Source: Aurelia coerulea (Eukaryota; Cnidaria; Scyphozoa; Semaeostomeae; Ulmaridae). From it: a DNA stretch of 64,000 nt. The position numbers and the translations under genes were made by a program. The DNA lies in contig CM076948.1 of assembly GCA_039566865.1 (NCBI GenBank), positions 15,077,001-15,141,000 on the forward strand, given 5' to 3'. The notes under the pieces are model-generated. The model had not been told where the DNA came from. It was given only the letters and a program-made list of their open reading frames with translations, and did no database searches. Below are positions 1 to 13,200 of the stretch, one piece after another. Each line of letters opens with the position of its first letter. Within the stretch, counting starts at the first letter, position 1.

Positions 1-3000
1 CGTTCTAACCAAAAAGACTATAGATCTGAGAAGACAACGTTACGAACAAATGTATCTTTCTGAAAAGGAGCTTTGACGCTTCAAACTTGAATGCGATAAC
101 AAGCGAGAGGGATTTGACTTAAAAAGTCAAAACGTTTCCTTTATGACCGAAAAAGTCAAAGAGAAGGAAAAGAAAGAACATATTTCCAACAACAATATAC
201 TCCAGGGCTGAGTTTTTTTTAAGAAGATCAGATTCTCAGTGTACAGAGTTTTGCCGAGTTTGTAAGTTTGCATTACAATCATCACGTTTATTTCCTGTAC
301 CTTCGCCAACACTTTAAATTAAGGTTTTCTGCAGGATTCATAAGACCTTCCGATGATTATGCATTACCCAGATTCGTAATATGTTAAGGGTTTCCTGCAA
401 CAAAACAACTAGTTTCTTATGCTATGATTTCCCAATAATGGAGTTTCTTAATTTCTCGGCGATCTGAGGGTTGAGATTTTAGAAGCTGTTTTTTAAAATG
501 AATATGTCTGTTTGTGTAAATAAAAGGTCCACTTTTGTCACATCGCCTATTCTCCTTTTTTTATAGCCGTTAGTTTTAACGGCTGACTGCAAACTTTCTC
601 CAAAAGCTCTATCTTTCTGGCAACCGCTTCCCATTGTCCTTCTTACACATGTTGTTTTGGTAACTAAGAGGGACATTCAAGGATACACACCTACCATAAC
701 GGGACATGATACAAGAGCATTGTATTAGAATAAAATTTACTACAACAGCTGGTATATATTGACATTATAGTTCAGAAATAATCTATTTGCAATAATATCA
801 TACAATGTCCTAGCAAAGTCGGTCAACTCAATTTTAACAACGTTTCAAGATCGATCGAGCTTTTATTGAATTGTCAAATTCAACAGGAAAAGAAATCAAA
901 GCCAACGAGATGGAAAGAAAATTGTATCCTTTCTTTCCATCAATTTGTGCTCTAACAGAGTGGAATCTTCTTGCAATTCCATAAGTTTCGTCTTTGCACG
1001 TTCTAACGAAAAAGACTATAGATCGGAGGAGACAACGTTACGAACAAAAGTATCTTTTTGAAAAGGAGCTTTGGCGCTTCAAACTTGAATGCGATAATAA
1101 GCGAGAAGGATTTGACTTTAAAAGTCAAAACGTTTCCTTTATGACAGAAAAAATCAAAGAGAAGGAAAGGAAAGAACATATTTCCAACAAGAATTTACTC
1201 CAGTGCTGAGTTTTTTTTTAGAAGATCAGATTCTCAGTGTACAGAGTTTTGCCGAGTTTCTAAGTTTACATTACAATCATCGTGTTTATTTCCTGTACCT
1301 TCGCCAACATTTTAAATTAAGGTTTTCTGCAGGATTCATAAGACCTTCCAATTATTATGCATTTCCCAGATTCAGAATATGTTAAGTATTTCCTGCAACA
1401 AAACAACTAGTTTCTTATGCTATAATTTCCCAATAATGGAGTTTCTTAATTTCTCGGCGATCTGAGGGTTGAGATTTTAGAAGCTGTTTTTTAAAATGAA
1501 TATGTCTGTTTGTGTAAATAAAAGGTCCACTTTTGTCACATCGCCTATTCTCCTTTTTTTATAGCCGTTAGTTTTAACGGCTGACTGCAAACTTTCTCCA
1601 AAAGCTCTATCTTTCTGGCAACCGCTTCCCATTGTCCTTCTTACACATGTTGTTTTGGTAACTAAGAGGGACATTCAAGGATACACACCTACCATAACGG
1701 GACATGATACAAGAGCATTGTATTAGAATAAAATTTACTACAACAGCTGGTATATATTGACATTATAGTTCAGAAATACTCTATTTGCAACAATATCATA
1801 CAATGTCCTAGCAAAGTCGGTCAACTAAATTTTAACAACGTTTTCAAGACCGATCGAGCTTTTATTGAATTGTCATGTTCAACAGCAAAAGAAGTCAAAG
1901 CCAACGAGATGGAAAGAAAATTGAATCCTTTCTTTCCATCAATTTTTGCTCTAACAGATTGGAATCTTCTTGCAATTCCATAAGTTTCGTCTTTGCACGT
2001 TCTAACGAAAAAGACTATAGATCGGAGGAGACAACGTTACGAAAAAATGTATCTTTTTGAAAAGGAGCTTTGGCGCTTCAAACTTGAATGCGATAATAAG
2101 CGAGAAGGATTTGACTTTAAAAGTCAAAACGTTTCCTTTATGACAGAAAAAATCAAAGAGAAGGAAAGGAAAGAACATATTTCCAACAAGAATTTACTCC
2201 AGTGCTGAGTTTTTTTTTAGAAGATCAGATTCTCAGTGTACAGAGTTTTGCCGAGTTTCTAAGTTTGCATTACAATCTTCGTGTTTATTTCCTGTACCTT
2301 CGCCAACATTTTAAATTAAAGTTTTGTGCAGAATTCTGAAATCTTTCGGATGTTTATTGATTACTCAGATACAGAATATGTCAAGGATTTCCTACAACGA
2401 AACAACTAGTTTTTAAAGCTATATTTCCCAATACTGAGTTTGTTAATTTTTCTGCTATCTGAGGCTGAGTTTCTTACAAGTTGTGTTTAGAAATAAACAC
2501 GAGCAAGTGACGATCTACGCACATTAATTATAACTGTTGCAAAGGAAAATTGCGTTGTCACATGGACGGCCACTCCTGCCGTTCGCGTAATATAAAATCA
2601 CCAGTCATTCATTAATTTTCAATATCTAAAGTTCAAAAATTTATGGCTCTGTTAGTGTACAATAAATTTCCACTTTAGTCACATCGCCTCTTCTCCTATA
2701 TGTTTAGCCTTTAATTAGCTGGCTAACTGATTTGTTTAGCAATTAGCTAGCTGAATACTTTATCCAGAATCTCTATCTTGCTGGCAACAGCTTCCCATTG
2801 TCCTTCTTACACATGTTGTTTTGGTAACTTAGAAGGACATGCAAGGATACACACCTACCATAACGGGACATGATACAAGAGCATTGTATTGGAATAAAAT
2901 TTACAGCAACAACTGGTATATATTGACATTATAGTTCTGAAATACTCTATTTTCAATAATATCATACAATGTCCTAGCAAAGTCGGTCAACTCAATTTTA

Positions 3001-4814
3001 ACAACGTTTCAAGATCGATTGAGCTTTTATTGAATTGTCAAATTCAACAGGAAAAGAAGTCAAAGCCAACGAGATGGAAAGAAAATTGTATCCTTTCTTT
3101 CCATCAATTTGTGCTCTAACAGAGTGGAATCTTCTTGCAATTCCATAAGTTTCGTCTTTGCACGTTCTAACGAAAAAGACTATAGATCGGAGAAGACAAC
3201 GTTACGAACAAATGTATCTTTCTGAAAAGGAGCTAGGACGCTTCAAACTTGAATGCGATAACAAGCGAGAGGGATTTGACTTAAAAAGTCAAAACGTTTC
3301 CTTTATGACAGAAAAAATCAAAGAGAAGGAAAGGAAAGAACATATTTCCAACAACAATTTACTCCAGTGCTGAGTTTTTTTTTAGAAGATCAGATTCTCA
3401 GTGTACAGAGTTTTGCCGAGTTTCTAAGTTTACATTACAATCATCGTGTTTATTTCCTGTACCTTCGCCAACATTTTAATTTAAGGTTTTCTGCAGGATT
3501 CATAAGACCTTCCGATGATTATGCATTTCCCAGATTCAGAATATGTTAAGTATTTCCTACAACGAAACAACTAGTTTTTCAAGCTATATTTCCCAATACT
3601 GAGTTTGTTAATTTTTCTGCTATCTGAGGCTGAGTTTCTTATAAATTGTGTTTAAAAATAAACACGAGCAAGTGACGATCAACGCACAGTAATTATAACT
3701 GTTGCAAAGGAAAATTGCGTTGTCACAAGGACGGCAACTCCTGCCGTTCGCGTAATATAAAATCACCAGTCATTCATTAATTATCAATACCTAAGGTTCA
3801 AAAATTTATGGCTCTGTTAGTGTACAATAAATGTCCACTTTAGTCACATCGCCTCTTCTCCTATATGTTTAGCCTTTAATTAGCTGGCTAACTGATTTGT
3901 TTAGCAATTAGCTAGCTGCCTACTTTCTCCAGAATCTCTATCTTTCTGGCAACAGCTTCCCATTGTCCTTCTTACACATGTTGTTTTGGTAACTTAGAAG
4001 GACATTCAAGGATACACACCTACCATAACGGGACATGATACAAGAGCATTGTATTGGAATAAAATTTACAGCAGCAACTGGTATATATTGACATTATAGT
4101 TCTGAAATACTCTATTTGCAATAATATCATACAATGTCCAGGCAAAGTCTGTCAATTCTATTTTAACAACGTTTTCAAGATCGATCGAGCTTTTATTGAA
4201 TTGTCAAATTCAACAGGAAAAGAAGGCAAAGCCAACGAGAGGGGAAGAAAATATATCTTTTCTTTACATCAATTTTTGCTCTAACAGAGTGGAATCTTCT
4301 TGCAATTCCATAAGTTTCGTCTTTGCACTTTCTAACGAAAAAGACTATAGATCGGAGGAGACAACGTTACGAAGAAATGTATCTTTCTGAAAAGGAGCTT
4401 TGACGCTTCAAACTTGAATGCGATAACAAGCGAGAGGGATTTGACTTTAAAAGTTTAAACGTTTCCTTTATGACAGAAAAAATCGTCGAGAAGGAAAGGA
4501 AAGAACATATTTCCAACAAGAATTTACTCCAGTGCTGAGTTTTTTTGAGAATACCAGATTCACAGTGTTTAGAGTTTTGCCGAGTATCTAAGTTTGCATT
4601 ACAATGGTCATGTTTATTTCCTGTACCTGCGTGAACATTTTAAATTAAGGTTTTGTGCAGAATTCTGAAATCTTTCGGATGTTTATTCATTACTCAGATA
4701 CAGAATATGTTAAGGATTTCCTACAACGAAACAACTAGTTTTTCAAGCTATATTTCCCAATACTGAGTTTGTTAATTTTTCTGCTATCTGAGGCTGAGTT
4801 TCTTATAAGTTGTG

Positions 4815-7800
4815 TTTAAAAATAAACACGAGCAAGTGACGATCAACGCACAGTAATTATAACTGTTGCAAAGGAAAATTGCGTTGTCACAAGGACGGCC
4901 ACTCCTGCCGTTCGCGTAATATAAAATCACCAGTCATTCATTAATTATCAATATCTAAAGTTCAAAAATTTATGGCTCTGTTAGTGTACAATAAATGTCC
5001 ACTTTAGTCACATCGCCTCTTCTCCTATATGTTTAGCCTTTAATTAGCTGGCTAACTGATTTGTTTAGCAATTAGCTAGCTGCCTACTTTCTCCAGAATC
5101 TCTATCTTGCTGGCAACAGCTTCCCATTGTCCTTCTTACACATGTTGTTTTGGTAACTTAGAAGGACATGCAAGGATACACACCTACCATAACGGGACAT
5201 GATACAAGAGCATTGTATTGGAATAAAATTTACTGCAACAACTGGTATATATTGACATTGTAGTTCTGAAATATTTTATTTGCAATAATATCATACAATG
5301 TCCTAGCAAAGTCTGTCAATTCTATTTTAACAACGTTTTCAAGATCGATCGAGCTTTTATTGAATTGTCAAATTCAACAGGAAAAGAAGGCAAAGCCAAC
5401 GAGAGGGGAAGAAAATATATCTTTTCTTTACATCAATTTTTGCTCTAACAGAGTGGAATCTTCTTGCAATTCCATAAGTTTCGTCTTTGCACTTTCTAAC
5501 GAAAAAGACTATAGATCGGAGGAGACAACGTTACGAAGAAATGTATCTTTCTGAAAAGGAGCTTTGACGCTTCAAACTTGAATGCGATAACAAGCGAGAG
5601 GGATTTGACTTAAAAAGTCAAAACGTTTCCTTTATGACAGAAAAAATCAAAGAGAAAGAAAGGAAAGAACATATTTCCAACAAGAATTTACTACAGTGCT
5701 GAGTTATTTTAGAATACCAGATTCACAGTGTTCAGAGTTTTGCCGAGTTTCTAAGTTTGCATTACAATCTTCGTGTTTATTTCCTGTACCTTCGCCAACA
5801 TTTTAAATTAAGGTTTTCTGCAGGATTCATAAGACTTTCCGATGATTATGCAATACCCAGATTCGTAATATGTTAAGGGTTTCCTGCAACAAAACAACTA
5901 GTTTCTTATGCTATAATTTCCCAATAATGGAATTTCTTAATTTCTCGGCGGTCTGAGGGTTGAGATTTCAGAAGCTATTTTTTAAAATGAATACGTTTCT
6001 TTGTATAAATAAAAGGTCCAATTTTATCACATCTCCTATTATCCTTTTTTTATAGCCTTTAGTTTTAACGGCTGACTGCAAACTTTCTCCAAAAGCTCTA
6101 TCTTTCTGGCAACCGCTTCCCATTGTCCTTCTTACACATGTTGTTTTGGTAACTAAGAGCGACATTCAAGGATACACACCTACCATAACGGGACATGATA
6201 CAAGAGCATTGTATTAGAATAAAATTTACTACAACAGCTGGTATATATTGACATTATAGTTCAGAAATACTCTATTTGCAATAATATCATACAATGTCCT
6301 AGCAAAGTCGGTCAATTCAATTTTAACGACGTTTTCAAGACCGATCGAGCTTTTATTGAATTGTCATGTTCAACAGGAAAAGAAGTCAAAGCCAACGAGA
6401 TGGAAAGAAAATTGTGTCCTTTCTTTCCATCAATTTTTGCACTAACAGAGTGGAATATTTTTGCAATTCGATAAGTTTCGTCTTTGCACGTTTTAACGAA
6501 AAGGACTATAGATCGGAGGAGACAACATTACGAAGAAATGTATCTTTCTGAAAAGGAGCTAGGACGCTTCAGGCTTGTAAGCGATAAAGAGCGAGAGGGA
6601 TGTGACTTAAGGAGTAAAAACGTTTCCGTTATGACCGAAAAAGTCAACGAGAAGGAAAGGAAAGAACATATTTCCAACAAGAATTTACTCCAGTGCTGAG
6701 TTATTTTAGAATACCAGATTCACAGTGTTCAGAGTTTTGCCGAGTTTCTAAGTTTGCATTACAATCTTCGTGTTTATTTCACGAACATTTTAAATTATGG
6801 TTTTCTGCAGGATTCATAAGACCTTCCGATGATTATGCATTACCCAGATTCGGAATATGTTAAGTATTTCCTGCAACAAAACAACTAGTTTCTTATGCTA
6901 TAATTTCCCAATAATGGAGTTTCTTAATTTCTCGGCGATCTGAGGGTTGAGATTTTAGAAGCTATTTTTTAAAATGAATAAGTCTGTTTGTATAAATAAA
7001 AGGTCCACTTTTATCACATCTCCTATTCTCCTTTTTTTATAGCCTTTAGTTTTAACGGCTGACTGCAAACTTTCTCCAAAAGCTCTATCTTTCTGGCAAC
7101 CGCTTCCCATTGTCCTTCTTACACATGTTGTTTTGGTAACTAAGAGCGACATTCAAGGATACACACCTACCATAACGGGACATGATACAAGAGCATTGTG
7201 TTAGAATAAAATTTACTACAACATCTGGTATATATTGACATTATAGTTCAGAAATACTCTATTTGCAATAATATCATACAATGTCCTAGCAAAGTCGGTC
7301 AATTCAATTTTAACAACGTTTTCAAGACCGATCGAGCTTTTATTGAATTGTCATGTTCAACAGGAAAAGAAGTCAAATCCAACGAGATGGAAAGAAAATT
7401 GTGTCCTTTCTTTCCATCAATTTTTGCACTAACAGAGTGGAATATTTTTGCAATTCGATAAGTTTCGTCTTTGCACGTTTTAACGAAAAGGACTATAGAT
7501 CGGAGGCGACAACATTACGAAGAAATGTTTCTTTCTGAAAAGGAGCAAGGATGCTTCAGGCTTGAAAGCGATAAAGAGCGAGAGGGATGTGACTTAAGGA
7601 GTAAAAACGTTTCCGTTATGACCGAAAAAGTCAACGAGAAGGACAGGAAAGAACATATTTCCAACAAGAATTTACTCCAGTGCTGAGTTATTTTAGAATA
7701 CCAGATTCACAGTGTTCAGAGTTTCTGCCGAGTTTCTAAGTTTGCATTACAATCTTCGTGTTTATTTCACGAACATTTTAAATTATGGTTTTCTGCAGGA

Positions 7801-10258
7801 TTCATAAGACCTTCCGATGATTATGCATTACCCAGATTCAGAATATGTTAAGTATTTCCTGCAACAAAACAACTTGTTTATTTTGCTATATTTTCCCAGT
7901 ACTGGAGTGTCTTAAGTTCTCAGCGATCTGAGGGTTGTGTTTTCTAGAAGCTGCTTTCTAAAATAAAAAATATGTAAGTTGCGATCTTCACTCATTACTT
8001 ATAACTTTTGTAATGGAAAATTGCGTTGCAACAAGGACGGCCACTCCTGCCATTCGCGTAATATTAAATCACCAGTCTTTGATTCATTAGAAATATCTAA
8101 AGATCAAAAACTTAGGGTTCTGTTAGTGTAAAATAAATGTCCACTTTAGTCACATCGCCTATTCTCCTATTTTTAAAGCCTTTACTTATAGCAGCTGACT
8201 GCAAACTTTCTCCAAAAGCTCTATCTTGCTGGCAACTGCTTCCCATTGTCCTTCTTACACATGTTGTTTTGGTAGCTAAGAGGGACATTCAAGGATACAC
8301 ACCTACCATAATGGGACATGATACAAGAGCATTGTATTGGAATAAAATTTACTACAACAGCTGGTATATAATGACATTATAGTTCAAAAATACTCTATTT
8401 GCAGTAATATCATACAATGTCCTAGCAAAGTCGGTCAATTCTATTTTAACAACGTTTTCAAGATCGATCGAGCTTTTATTGAATTGTCATATTCAACAGG
8501 AAAAGAAGGCAAAGGCAACGAGAGGGGAAGAAAATATATCCTTTCTTTACATCAAATTTTGCTCTAACAGAGTGGAATCTTCTTGCAATTCCATAAGTTT
8601 CCTCTTGGCCCCTTCTAACGAAAAAATACTATAGATCGGAGGAGACAACGTTACGAACAAATGTATCTTTCTGAAAAGGAACTTTGACGCTTCAAACTTG
8701 AATGCGATAACAAGCGAGAGGGATTTGACTTTAAAAGTCAAAACGTTTCCTTTATGACAGAAAAAATCATCGAGAAGGAAAGGAAAGAACATATTTCCAA
8801 CAAGAATTTACTCCAGTGCTGAGTTTTTTTGAGAATTCCAGATTCACAGTGTTTAGAGTTTTGCCGAGTTTCTAAGTTTGCATTACAATGGTCATGTTTA
8901 TTTCCTGTACCTGCGTGAACATTTTAAATTAAGGTTTTGTGCAGAATTCTGAAATCTTTCGGATGTTTATTCATTACTCAGATACAGAATATGTTAAGGA
9001 TTTCCTACAACGAAACACCTAGTTTTTAAAGCTATATTTCCCAATACTGAGTTTGTTAATTTTTCGGCTATCTGAGGCTGAGTTTCTTATAAGTTGTGTT
9101 TAAAAATGAACACGAGCAAGTGACGATCTACGCACATTAATTATAACTGTTGCAAAGGAAAATTGCGTTGTCACAAGGACGGCCACTCCTGCCGTTCGCG
9201 TAATATAAAATCACCAGTCTTTCATTAATTATCAATATCGAAAGTTCAAAAATTTATGGCTCTGTTAGTGTACAATAAATGTCCACTTTAGTCACATCGC
9301 CTCTTCTCCTATATGTTTGGCCTTTAATTGGCTGGCTAACTGATTTGCTTAGCAATTAGCTAGCTGCATACTTTCTCCAAAAGCTCTATCTTGCTGGCAA
9401 CGGCTTCCCATTGTCCTTCTTACACATGTTGTTTTGGTAACTTAGAAGGACATGCAAGGATACACACCTACCATAACGGGACATGATACAAGAGCATTGT
9501 ATTAGAATAAAATTTACTACAACAGCTGGTATATATTGACATTATAGTTCAGAAATAATCTATTTGCAATAATATCATACAATGTCCTAGCAAAGTCGGT
9601 CAACTCAATTTTAACAACGTTTTCAAGATTGATCGAGCTTTTATTGAATTGCCATATTCAACAGAAAAGAAGGCAAAGCAAGCAAGAGGGGAAGAAAATT
9701 ATCTTTCTTTACATCAATTTTTGCTCTAACAGAGTGCAATCTTCTTGCAATTCGACAAGTTTCGTCATTGCACGTTCTAACGATAAAGACCATAGATCGG
9801 AGAAGACAACGTTACGAACAAATGTATCTTTCTGAAAAGGAGCTTTGACATTTCAAACTTGAATGCGATAACAAGCGAGAGGGAATTGACTTAAAAAGTT
9901 AAAACGTTTCCTTTATGACAGAGAAAATCAACGAGAAGGAAAGGAAAGAACATATTCCCAACAAGAATTTACTCCAGTGCTGAGTTTTTTTAGAATACCA
10001 GATTCACAGTGTTTAGAGTTTTGCCGAGTTTCTAAGTTTGCATTACAATGGTCATGTTTATTTCCTGTACCTGCGTGAACATTTTAAATTAAGGTTTTGT
10101 GCAGAATTCTGAAATCTTTCGGATGTTTATTCATTACTCAGATACAGAATATGTTAAGGATTTCCTACAACGAAACAACTAGTTTTTCAAGCTATTTTTC
10201 CCAATACTGAGTTTGTTAATTTTTCTGCTATCAGAGGCTGAGTTTCTTATAAGCTGTG
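4815..10258. repeat. Higher-order satellite block, copy 1 (five monomers, 5,444 bp)
   Basis: Five consecutive monomers of 997, 987, 1,135, 1,162 and 1,163 bp sum to 5,444 bp and recur in the same order immediately downstream. Matching frames and point variants lie exactly 5,444 bp apart (for example 5,968 with 11,412 and 8,137 with 13,581). Left of about 4,815 the offset match falls to ordinary monomer-to-monomer similarity, which sets the edge. Confidence 0.88.
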
Positions 10259-13200
10259 TTTAAAAATAAACACGAGCAAGTGACGATCAACGCACAGTAA
10301 TTATAACTGTTGCAAAGGAAAATTGCGTTGCCACAAGGACGGCCACTCCTGCCGTTCGCGTAATATAAAATCACCAGTCATTCATTAATTATCAATATCT
10401 AAAGTTCAAAAATTTATGGCTCTGTTAGTGTACAATAAATGTCCACTTTAGTCACATCGCCTCTTCTCCTATATGTTTAGCCTTTAATTAGCTGGCTAAC
10501 TGATTTGTTTAGCAATTAGCTAGCTGCCTACTTTCTCCAGAATCTCTATCTTGCTGGCAACAGCTTCCCATTGTCCTTCTTACACATGTTGTTTTGGTAA
10601 CTTAGAAGGACATGCAAGGATACACACCTACCATAACGGGACATGATACAAGAGCATTGTATTGGAATAAAATTTACTGCAACAACTGGTATATATTGAC
10701 ATTGTAGTTCTGAAATATTTTATTTGCAATAATATCATACAATGTCCTAGCAAAGTCTGTCAATTCTATTTTAACAACGTTTTCAAGATCGATCGAGCTT
10801 TTATTGAATTGTCAAATTCAACAGGAAAAGAAGGCAAAGCCAACGAGAGGGGAAGAAAATATATCTTTTCTTTACATCAATTTTTGCTCTAACAGAGTGG
10901 AATCTTCTTGCAATTCCATAAGTTTCGTCTTTGCACTTTCTAACGAAAAAGACTATAGATCGGAGGAGACAACGTTACGAAGAAATGTATCTTTCTGAAA
11001 AGGAGCTTTGACGCTTCAAACTTGAATGCGATAACAAGCGAGAGGGATTTGACTTAAAAAGTCAAAACGTTTCCTTTATGACAGAAAAAATCAAAGAGAA
11101 AGAAAGGAAAGAACATATTTCCAACAAGAATTTACTACAGTGCTGAGTTATTTTAGAATACCAGATTCACAGTGTTCAGAGTTTTGCCGAGTTTCTAAGT
11201 TTGCATTACAATCTTCGTGTTTATTTCCTGTACCTTCGCCAACATTTTAAATTAAGGTTTTCTGCAGGATTCATAAGACTTTCCGATGATTATGCAATAC
11301 CCAGATTCGTAATATGTTAAGGGTTTCCTGCAACAAAACAACTAGTTTCTTATGCTATAATTTCCCAATAATGGAATTTCTTAATTTCTCGGCGGTCTGA
11401 GGGTTGAGATTTCAGAAGCTATTTTTTAAAATGAATACGTTTCTTTGTATAAATAAAAGGTCCAATTTTATCACATCTCCTATTATCCTTTTTTTATAGC
11501 CTTTAGTTTTAACGGCTGACTGCAAACTTTCTCCAAAAGCTCTATCTTTCTGGCAACCGCTTCCCATTGTCCTTCTTACACATGTTGTTTTGGTAACTAA
11601 GAGCGACATTCAAGGATACACACCTACCATAACGGGACATGATACAAGAGCATTGTATTAGAATAAAATTTACTACAACAGCTGGTATATATTGACATTA
11701 TAGTTCAGAAATACTCTATTTGCAATAATATCATACAATGTCCTAGCAAAGTCGGTCAATTCAATTTTAACGACGTTTTCAAGACCGATCGAGCTTTTAT
11801 TGAATTGTCATGTTCAACAGGAAAAGAAGTCAAAGCCAACGAGATGGAAAGAAAATTGTGTCCTTTCTTTCCATCAATTTTTGCACTAACAGAGTGGAAT
11901 ATTTTTGCAATTCGATAAGTTTCGTCTTTGCACGTTTTAACGAAAAGGACTATAGATCGGAGGAGACAACATTACGAAGAAATGTATCTTTCTGAAAAGG
12001 AGCTAGGACGCTTCAGGCTTGTAAGCGATAAAGAGCGAGAGGGATGTGACTTAAGGAGTAAAAACGTTTCCGTTATGACCGAAAAAGTCAACGAGAAGGA
12101 AAGGAAAGAACATATTTCCAACAAGAATTTACTCCAGTGCTGAGTTATTTTAGAATACCAGATTCACAGTGTTCAGAGTTTTGCCGAGTTTCTAAGTTTG
12201 CATTACAATCTTCGTGTTTATTTCACGAACATTTTAAATTATGGTTTTCTGCAGGATTCATAAGACCTTCCGATGATTATGCATTACCCAGATTCGGAAT
12301 ATGTTAAGTATTTCCTGCAACAAAACAACTAGTTTCTTATGCTATAATTTCCCAATAATGGAGTTTCTTAATTTCTCGGCGATCTGAGGGTTGAGATTTT
12401 AGAAGCTATTTTTTAAAATGAATACGTCTGTTTGTATAAATAAAAGGTCCACTTTTATCACATCTCCTATTCTCCTTTTTTTATAGCCTTTAGTTTTAAC
12501 GGCTGACTGCAAACTTTCTCCAAAAGCTCTATCTTTCTGGCAACCGCTTCCCATTGTCCTTCTTACACATGTTGTTTTGGTAACTAAGAGCGACATTCAA
12601 GGATACACACCTACCATAACGGGACATGATACAAGAGCATTGTGTTAGAATAAAATTTACTACAACATCTGGTATATATTGACATTATAGTTCAGAAATA
12701 CTCTATTTGCAATAATATCATACAATGTCCTAGCAAAGTCGGTCAATTCAATTTTAACAACGTTTTCAAGACCGATCGAGCTTTTATTGAATTGTCATGT
12801 TCAACAGGAAAAGAAGTCAAATCCAACGAGATGGAAAGAAAATTGTGTCCTTTCTTTCCATCAATTTTTGCACTAACAGAGTGGAATATTTTTGCAATTC
12901 GATAAGTTTCGTCTTTGCACGTTTTAACGAAAAGGACTATAGATCGGAGGAGACAACATTACGAAGAAATGTATCTTTCTGAAAAGGAGCAAGGATGCTT
13001 CAGGCTTGAAAGCGATAAAGAGCGAGAGGGATGTGACTTAAGGAGTAAAAACGTTTCCGTTATGACCGAAAAAGTCAACGAGAAGGACAGGAAAGAACAT
13101 ATTTCCAACAAGAATTTACTCCAGTGCTGAGTTATTTTAGAATACCAGATTCACAGTGTTCAGAGTTTCTGCCGAGTTTCTAAGTTTGCATTACAATCTT

